From Ruminococcaceae bacterium UBA794 (GTDB lineage Bacteria; Bacillota; Clostridia; Oscillospirales; Ruminococcaceae), in the NCBI GenBank assembly GCA_002304735.1, contig DBIU01000009.1:41838-51948 (forward strand): a stretch of 10,111 bases of DNA, written 5' to 3'. Both the position numbers and the translations under genes were made by a program. The notes below the pieces were generated by a model. That model was given only the letters and a program-made list of their open reading frames with translations. It made no database searches and was not told the DNA's origin. Shown here piece after piece: positions 1-5,269 of this stretch (position 1 is its first letter; each line of letters opens with the position of its first letter).

Positions 1-789
1 GGAAAAGCGCTGATAAACGACGCGGATATTCTTGACGACCCGATGAGGGCGAAGAAAGATATCGGCTATCTTCCCGAAATACCGCCGCTTTATCCGGATA
101 TGACGGTTGACGAGTATTTGAATTTCGTTTACGGGCTGAAAAAGTGCGGTTTGCCGAAAAATTCACATCTCGGCGAAATAAGGGAGCTTACGGGCGTCGA
201 GGACGTGAGAAAGCGCGTTATTCGCAACCTTTCAAAGGGTTACAGACAGCGCGTGGGGCTTGCGCAGGCGCTTGTGGGCAATCCTCAGACGATTATTCTG
301 GACGAGCCGACGGTCGGTCTTGACCCGAAGCAGATTATCGAAATTCGTTCGCTTATCAAAAAGCTCGGTAAAAACCACACGGTAATTCTCTCCTCGCACA
401 TTTTGTCCGAGGTTCAGGCGATTTGCGATAAAATCGCGGTTATCGACAAGGGAAAGCTGGCTGCGTTTGACACGGCTGAAAATCTGTCGAAGAAGCTCTC
501 TCGCGACAACAGACTTTTGGTTCATATCGAGGGAAATAGGGACAAGGTTTCGGCGATTTTGAAGGGAATATCGGGGATTTGCGGCGTTCACGCGGGAAGA
601 AGCGTCGAGGAAAACGTGACGGAATATGAGCTTGAAATGAAAGAAGGCTCGGATATCCGCAGGGTTTTGTTCAACAGAATGGCGGAAAGCGGCTGCCCGA
701 TTTTGCTTATGAAAGGAAGCGAGCTTACGCTTGAGGAAATCTTCCTGAAGCTCACCACGGGCGATTTTTACGGAGGTAAGGAAGAATGA
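1..789 (+). CDS. ABC-2 type transporter ATP-binding protein, 5' end missing
   Basis: ATPase subunit that would power the membrane protein encoded next. The reading frame is open from base 1, so the gene starts upstream of the window; the Walker A loop and about the first 45-50 residues are missing (estimated from family length). Visible parts are GYLPEIPPLYPDMTV (Q-loop region, with Glu as usual in this ABC-2 subfamily, bases 64-108), the signature LSKGYRQRV (229-255), Walker B with catalytic glutamate IILDEP (292-309), the D-loop GLDP and the H-loop histidine of SSH (397-399). The last ~85 residues form the variable C-terminal domain typical of drug/lipid exporters and GldA-like ATPases. An internal ATG at 43 is not a true start, because homologous sequence continues upstream of it. 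The stop overlaps the next start by four bases (ATGA), pointing to translational coupling. Subfamily assignment to GldA-like rests on the neighbours. Confidence 0.93.
   Translation, partial: GKALINDADILDDPMRAKKDIGYLPEIPPLYPDMTVDEYLNFVYGLKKCGLPKNSHLGEIRELTGVEDVRKRVIRNLSKGYRQRVGLAQALVGNPQTIILDEPTVGLDPKQIIEIRSLIKKLGKNHTVILSSHILSEVQAICDKIAVIDKGKLAAFDTAENLSKKLSRDNRLLVHIEGNRDKVSAILKGISGICGVHAGRSVEENVTEYELEMKEGSDIRRVLFNRMAESGCPILLMKGSELTLEEIFLKLTTGDFYGGKEE
772..776 (+). promoter_or_regulatory. Ribosome binding site of the permease gene
   Basis: GGAGG lies inside the end of the ATPase gene, nine bases before the ATG at 786. It supports that start and coupling to the upstream gene. Confidence 0.8.
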
Positions 790-1505
790 CGGCTATATTC
801 AAAAGAGAAATTTCTTCTTACTTCACTTCGCCGCTCGGATATGTGTTTTTTGCGGTTTTCTGCGGCTTTTCGGGACTGTTTCTGTGGATAAACTGCCTTT
901 CCTCGGGACGAGCGGATATGTCGGGAGTATTTCTGATGATGTTTTTCGTCATTGTGGTTATTATTCCCGTTCTCACGATGAGAACGTTCTCCGAGGAGCG
1001 CCGTCAAAGCACCGACCGCCTTACGTTCAGCAGCCCCGTGAGCCTTTTCGGGATTGTTTTCGGGAAATTTGCCGCGGCGTTTGTTGTTTTTGTCGGTTCT
1101 GCGGCGGTAATGCTGATTTATGCGCTGTTTATGGCGGCGGCAGTCGGGAAAAGCGGCTCTCAGTTCGGCTGGACGGAATTTTTCGGCAATTTTGCGGCAA
1201 TCGTCCTTATGGGCGCAGTGTTCACGGCGATTGACGTGTTTATTTCAAGCCTTACGGACAACCAAATGATAGCGGCGCTCGGTTCAATCGGCGCGAATAT
1301 CGCGGTTTGTTCGTTCGATATCATAGGAAATTACGTTTCCGACGAGAACGTAAAGACGGTTCTCAACTTTCTTTCGGTTTTCGGGAAATACTCCGAGTTC
1401 ACAAAGGGGCTTTTCAGCCTTTCTTCGGTTGTGTATTTCGCGAGCCTTGCGGGAACTTTTGTTTTTCTGACGACGCGCGTTCTTGAGCGCCGCCGCAGAG
1501 CGTGA
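786..1505 (+). CDS. ABC-2 family permease, GldF-like
   Basis: Membrane-spanning subunit of the exporter, 239 residues. Hydrophobic stretches at about residues 18-36, 48-66, 94-118, 133-156, 160-180 and 213-231 suggest six transmembrane helices, the usual layout of ABC-2 permeases. The cytosolic loop after helix 2 reads PVLTMRTFSEERRQSTDRLT (61-80), the family hallmark (MR-F-EER-tGT-e-L) that contacts the ATPase. The N-terminal FKREISSYFTSPLGY is likewise typical of GldF-type permeases, and the tail RVLERRRRA is positive-inside. The start is fixed by GGAGG at 772-776. The gene overlaps the ATPase gene by four bases and is followed closely by the GldG-like gene. The transported substrate cannot be told from sequence; in Bacteroidetes GldAFG is tied to gliding/secretion, but no gliding genes are seen here and that role should not be assumed. 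Confidence 0.9.
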   Translation: MTAIFKREISSYFTSPLGYVFFAVFCGFSGLFLWINCLSSGRADMSGVFLMMFFVIVVIIPVLTMRTFSEERRQSTDRLTFSSPVSLFGIVFGKFAAAFVVFVGSAAVMLIYALFMAAAVGKSGSQFGWTEFFGNFAAIVLMGAVFTAIDVFISSLTDNQMIAALGSIGANIAVCSFDIIGNYVSDENVKTVLNFLSVFGKYSEFTKGLFSLSSVVYFASLAGTFVFLTTRVLERRRRA

Positions 1506-1510
1506 GGAGG
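1504..1510 (+). promoter_or_regulatory. Ribosome binding site that selects a TTG start
   Basis: GAGGAGG overlaps the permease stop and stands seven bases before TTG at 1518. No ATG is available nearby in this frame before the membrane anchor, so this site decides the TTG start. Confidence 0.8.
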
Positions 1511-1517
1511 GATTGCT

Positions 1518-3092
1518 TTGAGTAAGAGGAAAACCTCCGAAATCACGGAAAAGTCGGCTGTGGAAAATAAAACGGCTGAAACGGGTGAAAAGTCGGCTGA
1601 AATCAGCAAAAATCCCGCCGAAACCGCAGAAAAGCCCGACAACAGAGCGATAAAAAAGCACCGCCTAATTTCCGCGGCGTTTACGGCGGCGGTTATTGTG
1701 GGAGTAATCCTGCTGAACGTTGCCGCCGCGATAATAACCGACCGCACCGGCGCGGAAGCCGACCTTACGTCAACGCAGCTTTATTCGCTTGACGAAAAGA
1801 CGGCTGATTACCTCGAAAACACGCTTTCGAGCGATATTTCGATAACAGTTTTCAGCACGGAGCAGGAGTTCGCGGCAAAGGGAACTTACTTCAAGCAGGT
1901 TTGCGAAATTCTCAAAAAAATGGAGAAGAAAAGCCCGCGCGTAAGCCTTGATTTCGTTGATTTGACGAAAAATCCGACGCTCGCTTCAAAGTATTCCGGC
2001 GAAACGCTTTCAGCGATGAATATTGTTGTTGAGAACAAGTCGAACGGCAGGCACAAAATTCTCACGCAGAACGATTATTTCGGTCTGGACAACGAAATGG
2101 CGGCTTATTATTACTATTATTACGGCTATATCACGGGTTCGTCGATTGAACAGGCGGCGCTTTCGGCGATGCTTTACGTTTCGGACGACAATCCGATAAA
2201 AATTGCGTTTCTCGAGGGCTTTAACGAAAGCGAGAGTAAAACGCTCAAATCGTTCCTATCAAAGAACGGCTATGATGTTACGGCGGTTAATCTGAGAGAA
2301 GCCGCGGAAATTGACGCGGACTATGATTTCGCGGTGATTTACGCGCCGCTTTCGGATTATGACGAGGCTTCGCTGAAGAAGCTCGACCGTTTCCTCGACA
2401 ACAACGGCGAATACGGCAAAAACTTGTACTATTTCGCTTCGACTTCTCAGCCGAAAACGCCGAATATCGACTCGTTTTTGAGCGATTGGGGACTTCAAGT
2501 AGGATTTTCGGTTATCGGTCAAAGCAGCGCGGATTACCGCATTATAATCAACGGTCAGCAGACGGCTTACGCGCACTTGCAGCAGCTTGTCGAGAATAAT
2601 TACACCGGCGAATACGACGGCTATGCGATGGGCGCGGACTTGCGTCCGGTTTATGCGCTCGACAGAACGCAGAACACGCTTGAAGTGCTGATGAAAACGT
2701 ATGGGAGCGCGTTTCTGTTCCCGCTTGACGCGGCAAGCGACTTTGATTTCAGCACAGCCGAAACAGGCACGTTCAACGATATCATTATGTCAACGAAAAC
2801 GGCTTCGGACGGCGCGGCGAGCAGGGTCTGCGCGATTGGTTCCGACCAGCTCTCGGGAAGCTACTTCTTCTCTTACTCAAATGCGAACAACTCCGATTTC
2901 TTCCTCGACCTTTTCGACAGTGTTTCGGGCAGGAAAAAGGGCGTTGTGATAAGCTCGAAGGCGGTTTCCGAGATATCGTTCGAGATGAGCGAATCCACCG
3001 CAAACGCGCTTGTTATCGTGCTTTGCGCGGTTGTTCCCACGGCGGTAATCGCGCTCGGAATTGTTATCTGGGTTCGCAGGAGGCACAGATGA
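1518..3092 (+). CDS. GldG-like ABC transporter auxiliary membrane protein
   Basis: A 524-residue protein with the GldG / ABC-type uncharacterised transport auxiliary architecture: a single N-terminal transmembrane helix (about 50-73), a large extracytoplasmic domain, and a C-terminal transmembrane helix (about 497-518) ending in RRRHR. Just after the first helix, ADLTSTQLYSLDEKT (81-95) matches the family's usual 'lDLTe-k-ySLs--T' segment. Two unusual stretches are present: a charged N-terminal arm (8-40) built from repeats like EKSA, NKTAE and EKSAE, and six consecutive tyrosines (197-202). It starts with TTG 12 bases after the permease stop and overlaps the DUF4340 gene by four bases, so it belongs to the exporter operon. 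A substrate-handling or assembly role outside the membrane is inferred; the exact function of such proteins in Clostridia is unknown. Confidence 0.88.
   Translation: MSKRKTSEITEKSAVENKTAETGEKSAEISKNPAETAEKPDNRAIKKHRLISAAFTAAVIVGVILLNVAAAIITDRTGAEADLTSTQLYSLDEKTADYLENTLSSDISITVFSTEQEFAAKGTYFKQVCEILKKMEKKSPRVSLDFVDLTKNPTLASKYSGETLSAMNIVVENKSNGRHKILTQNDYFGLDNEMAAYYYYYYGYITGSSIEQAALSAMLYVSDDNPIKIAFLEGFNESESKTLKSFLSKNGYDVTAVNLREAAEIDADYDFAVIYAPLSDYDEASLKKLDRFLDNNGEYGKNLYYFASTSQPKTPNIDSFLSDWGLQVGFSVIGQSSADYRIIINGQQTAYAHLQQLVENNYTGEYDGYAMGADLRPVYALDRTQNTLEVLMKTYGSAFLFPLDAASDFDFSTAETGTFNDIIMSTKTASDGAASRVCAIGSDQLSGSYFFSYSNANNSDFFLDLFDSVSGRKKGVVISSKAVSEISFEMSESTANALVIVLCAVVPTAVIALGIVIWVRRRHR
3078..3083 (+). 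promoter_or_regulatory. Ribosome binding site of the DUF4340 gene
   Basis: AGGAGG precedes two adjacent in-frame ATG codons, at 3089 (five bases away) and 3092 (eight bases away). Either could be used; the second has the more usual spacing. Confidence 0.75.
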
Positions 3093-4612
3093 TGAGCAAT
3101 ACCGCTAAAAAAGCGCTGATTGCGGGAGCGGTTTGCGCGGTTCTCGCAGCGGTTGTGGCGGTTCTACTGCTGACCGCTCCGAAAAAGGCGCGGGAAAGCG
3201 CTTCGGACAGCTCGGCTTCGCAGGCGCAGAGCGTTGTGATAACCGAGAAATCCGCCGACAGCGTGCTTTCGATTTCGGTTAAAAACGAGCGCGGAAGCTT
3301 CACATTCAGCAGAAAAACGCGCGTTTACACCGACAGCGAGGGCAAAACGGCAAATTCATATTACTGGACGAGCGAGGAGCTTCTCGGAGTCGGTCAGAAC
3401 GACAGCTCGGTTCGGAGCTTCGTGAGCGGGTTTTCTTCGCTGACGGCTCAGGACGTTGTTGAGGAGAACACCGGCGAGCTTGAAAAATACGGCTTGAAAG
3501 AGCCGCGCGCGACCGTTTCGGTAAAATTCGACGACGGCGCGGAAAAAACGCTTTATTTCGGGATAACGAACCCCGCGAACCTCTCGACCGTCTATTTCAC
3601 GGACGGAAACAAGGTTATGCTGGCGAGCGAAAGCGTCGTTTCTGGCGCGTTCGGCGAGGTTAAGGATTACGCGAATTTGCTGATAACAAAGGCGCTCGGC
3701 GACGACGAACGCGTAGATTATATCACGATAACGCGAAAGGATTTGAGCGAGCCTGTTGAAATCAGGTATATGACGGAGCTTGAAGCGGCGCGCGATAACG
3801 AAAAATACGTTGTGACGACGCTCAACACGCACCGTTTCACAAGCCCCTATAACGCGGAAATTAACGTTCAGAAGGGCGGAGCGCTCTGCGGAGGAGTATG
3901 CGGGCTTACGATGAAATCGTGCGCGTATCTCGAAGCGAACGAGGAAAATCTCGCGAAATGCGGCTTAACGGACCCGTTCTGCACGGTAAAATTCAGCTAT
4001 GGCGGCGAGGAACGAACGCTGCTTCTCGGCGACAAGGCGAAGCGAATTGTTTCGCAAAGCACGTCCGATACCCCCGAACTTTACGAAGTGACGGGATATT
4101 ACGCGGTTTTGGCGGGCGTTCCGGGCATTTTCGTAATATCGGCTGAAGCCGCGCCTTGGTACAGCTTCAATCCTGCGGATTATGTTTCCGCAAGACCGCT
4201 TTCGCCGTATATTTACGGCTGTGAAAGCGTTGAAGTGAACGTTTCGGGGAAAACCTACAAATTCGTGATAAACGGCGCGGAAAAGACGGTTTCGATTGAC
4301 GGAAAGGCGGTCGACGGCGAGCTGTTCAAAAAGCTGTTCGAGCAGCTTATAGGCTCGGTCGGCGAGGAGGTTTACACGGGCGAAAGCTCCGCCGAACCCG
4401 ATGTTACCGTGAAATTCACCTACACGGACGATTACGCGAAGCTTTACGGCGCGCGGGAGAACACTCTCGGCTACGCGAACGCGGGTGAACGCAAGAGCGT
4501 TGTTTCGCTTGACGGGAAGCCGATTTTCAAGGTTCGCGCGGTTTATACGGAGCGGCTCTCGGAGAATATCGAAAAGCTGCTTCGCGGCGAAGATTTCAGT
4601 ATTGTTTGGTAA
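3089..4612 (+). CDS. Membrane-anchored DUF4340-domain protein, GldG partner
   Basis: A 507-residue protein (506 if the second of two tandem ATGs is used). It has a short basic N-terminus, one transmembrane helix (about 9-29) and then an all-extracytoplasmic body following a Ser/Ala-rich linker (35-47). The body contains an internal duplication: LEKYGLKEP-ATVSVKFDDGAEKTLYFG near 131-158 and LAKCGLTDPFCTVKFSYGGEERTLLLG near 288-314. Each copy is followed by a segment describing a strand-rich 'YY-V/VYF...V' element. This GL-(E/D)P...tl-lG pattern is the signature of DUF4340, a family commonly encoded beside GldG-like genes. No lipobox or enzyme motif is visible. The longer frame starting at 3023 is rejected because it lies within the GldG gene and lacks a ribosome binding site. 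Inferred role: outer part of the exporter complex. Confidence 0.87.
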   Translation: MMSNTAKKALIAGAVCAVLAAVVAVLLLTAPKKARESASDSSASQAQSVVITEKSADSVLSISVKNERGSFTFSRKTRVYTDSEGKTANSYYWTSEELLGVGQNDSSVRSFVSGFSSLTAQDVVEENTGELEKYGLKEPRATVSVKFDDGAEKTLYFGITNPANLSTVYFTDGNKVMLASESVVSGAFGEVKDYANLLITKALGDDERVDYITITRKDLSEPVEIRYMTELEAARDNEKYVVTTLNTHRFTSPYNAEINVQKGGALCGGVCGLTMKSCAYLEANEENLAKCGLTDPFCTVKFSYGGEERTLLLGDKAKRIVSQSTSDTPELYEVTGYYAVLAGVPGIFVISAEAAPWYSFNPADYVSARPLSPYIYGCESVEVNVSGKTYKFVINGAEKTVSIDGKAVDGELFKKLFEQLIGSVGEEVYTGESSAEPDVTVKFTYTDDYAKLYGARENTLGYANAGERKSVVSLDGKPIFKVRAVYTERLSENIEKLLRGEDFSIVW

Positions 4613-4624
4613 AAACTATTTTAC

Positions 4625-4630
4625 AGGAGG
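4625..4630 (+). promoter_or_regulatory. Ribosome binding site of the small conserved gene
   Basis: A full AGGAGG eight bases before the ATG at 4639. It favours that start over an upstream in-frame TTG at 4606, which has no such site and overlaps the preceding gene. Confidence 0.85.
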
Positions 4631-4638
4631 AAAATAAA

Positions 4639-4917
4639 ATGGCAGAGAACAAGTTGATGATGTACAGGGGATTTCCCCTTATCCGCAGTGGAAACACGAT
4701 TTTCTACGGAAGCGGCGGCGATGATTTTGCGGCGAAGCTCACAATCAAGGACACGAAAAAGGTTGCGGACCTCGATGTTCCCGATAAAATTATGGTGCAG
4801 CTTGTTCCGACAAAGATGCCCGCTGACGTGACCAAGGCAAAGAAAGGCGATTTCGTCGGATTTTACGAGGCTCTCGACGCCGCGTATATCTGGCTTAACG
4901 AGGCGCTTTTCGGCTAA
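4639..4917 (+). CDS. Small conserved-looking protein of unknown function
   Basis: A 92-residue soluble protein beginning MAENKLMMYRGFPLIRSGN. No signal peptide, membrane helix or catalytic motif is seen. The first half looks strand-rich (YRGFPLIRSGNTIFYG, AAKLTIKDTKKV, KIMVQLVPTK) and the end is a likely amphipathic helix (YEALDAAYIWLNEALFG). It resembles, from memory, a family of short Clostridia proteins with a 'MYKGKPLVR-GN-IYYG...' start and a 'A-IWLE-AL' end; I know no assigned function or name for it. It lies 26 bases after the DUF4340 gene, in the same direction and with an excellent ribosome binding site, so it is probably co-transcribed with the exporter. That position may be incidental, and a link in function is only a guess. 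Confidence 0.85.
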   Translation: MAENKLMMYRGFPLIRSGNTIFYGSGGDDFAAKLTIKDTKKVADLDVPDKIMVQLVPTKMPADVTKAKKGDFVGFYEALDAAYIWLNEALFG

Positions 4918-4926
4918 GAATACCTT

Positions 4927-4950
4927 TTGGGGGAACGAAAGTTCCCCCAA
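4927..4950. repeat. Perfect hairpin, left copy of the duplicated stem-loop
   Basis: A perfect ten-base stem (TTGGGGGAAC / GTTCCCCCAA) with a GAAA tetraloop, nine bases after the small gene's stop. No T tract follows on the + strand, so by itself it is a poor intrinsic terminator; it may act as a 3'-end stabiliser. Confidence 0.75.
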
Positions 4951-4960
4951 GGACCGTCGA

Positions 4961-4981
4961 AAAAGTCCCGCCGGGACTTTT
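4961..4981 (+). terminator. Possible bidirectional terminator hairpin
   Basis: A nine-pair stem AAAAGTCCC / GGGACTTTT with a three-base GCC loop. The A run on one side and T run on the other would suit weak intrinsic termination in either direction, but the GC core is only five pairs and the T run only four bases. Confidence 0.4.
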
Positions 4982-5011
4982 CCGCCGAAGCATCCGCACT
5001 GCCCGCACTCA

Positions 5012-5030
5012 TTGTCGGCAAAGCCGACAA
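5012..5030. repeat. Short perfect hairpin
   Basis: TTGTCGGC / GCCGACAA, eight pairs around an AAA loop. The flanks ATCCGCA (4992-4998) and TGCGGAT (5043-5049) are also complementary and could form an outer stem enclosing it. No T tract follows, so it is not a terminator. Confidence 0.6.
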
Positions 5031-5032
5031 TT

Positions 5033-5046
5033 CGCACAGTTGTGCG
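5033..5046. repeat. Short palindrome
   Basis: CGCACAGTTGTGCG can fold as a five-pair stem with a four-base loop. It competes with the outer pairing of TGCGGAT to ATCCGCA, so alternative folds are possible. Confidence 0.4.
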
Positions 5047-5094
5047 GATAGAAGTGTATTTTGGCCCGGGAAACCCGTGACAAAAAACGGATTA

Positions 5095-5120
5095 AAATTC
5101 CCGCTTCGCGGGCATAATTT
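5095..5120. repeat. Hairpin CCCGC-TTC-GCGGG with AT-rich outer arms
   Basis: A five-pair GC stem with a TTC loop, extended by AAATT (5095-5099) facing AATTT (5116-5120) across a three-base bulge. A similar CCCGC/GCGGG stem recurs at 10048-10061. Confidence 0.5.
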
Positions 5121-5140
5121 GCTTTTTCGGCAGACTGTTT

Positions 5141-5170
5141 GGGGGAACGAAAGTTCCCCTTTTTGTTTTT
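5141..5170 (+). terminator. Intrinsic terminator before the topoisomerase operon
   Basis: The stem GGGGAAC / GTTCCCC with a GAAA loop (5142-5159) runs straight into TTTTT-G-TTTTT. This is the right copy of the duplicated stem-loop and the only one with a proper T tract. It separates the exporter operon from the promoter at 5205-5233. Confidence 0.8.
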
Positions 5171-5204
5171 GCGTTGTCGAATTAACTAAATTTTGCGTAT
5201 GTAC

Positions 5205-5233
5205 TTGATTTTTTTGCCTATATGTGGTATAAT
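5205..5233 (+). promoter_or_regulatory. Sigma-A type promoter of the topoisomerase operon
   Basis: TTGATT (5205-5210), a 17-base spacer, then a perfect TATAAT (5228-5233) with an extended TGG just before it. Transcription should begin near 5240, about 30 bases before the ATG at 5270. This makes the earlier in-frame ATG at 5222, which lies upstream of that start point, unusable. Confidence 0.82.
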
Positions 5234-5250
5234 TACAAGTGTATTTGTAA
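5233..5250. promoter_or_regulatory. Inverted repeat over the transcription start, possible operator
   Basis: TTACAA-N6-TTGTAA, with perfect six-base arms, begins at the last base of the -10 box and spans the expected start of transcription. A dimeric repressor site fits this place, although AT-rich palindromes of this size can arise by chance. No regulator gene is in the window. Confidence 0.4.
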
Positions 5251-5253
5251 AAT

Positions 5254-5258
5254 AGGAG
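5254..5258 (+). promoter_or_regulatory. Ribosome binding site of the topoisomerase B subunit
   Basis: AGGAG followed by TGA, 11 bases before the ATG at 5270; slightly long spacing, but the only candidate downstream of the predicted transcription start. Confidence 0.65.
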
Positions 5259-5269
5259 TGAACCGTTTA

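Larger units (their letters stand above)
4926..5164. repeat. Hairpin cluster bracketed by a duplicated stem-loop
   Basis: This stretch has no convincing gene and is built of short inverted repeats. A 22-base sequence (TTT, five G, AACGAAAGTT, four C) occurs exactly at 4926-4947 and 5138-5159. Just inside the copies, GTCGAAAAAG (4956-4965) faces CTTTTTCGGC (5122-5131), pairing over ten positions with one G-U. Between them are at least four more stems. The symmetric ends resemble a small palindromic repeat element (REP/MITE-like), or a folded non-coding RNA. Open frames through it on both strands (4927-5208 forward, 4914-5276 reverse) merely translate the palindromes. No clear target-site duplication was found at the edges. 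Confidence 0.6.

Noticed and set aside
1284..1747. Two long overlapping reverse-strand frames opposite the permease and GldG-like genes
   Set aside because: Arg/Ser/Phe-rich shadow translations of well-supported + strand genes; no promoter or ribosome binding site.
4926..5164. CRISPR array
   Set aside because: The repeated unit occurs only twice, 212 bases apart, with no regular spacing and no cas genes.
4927..5208. Forward 93-residue open frame in the gap before the topoisomerase operon
   Set aside because: It translates the hairpins, starts inside the left stem without a ribosome binding site, and its arms give repeated peptide fragments; composition is unlike the neighbouring proteins.
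5222..5269. Upstream ATG extension of the B subunit by 16 residues
   Set aside because: That ATG lies in the promoter spacer, ahead of the predicted transcription start; AGGAG supports 5270.
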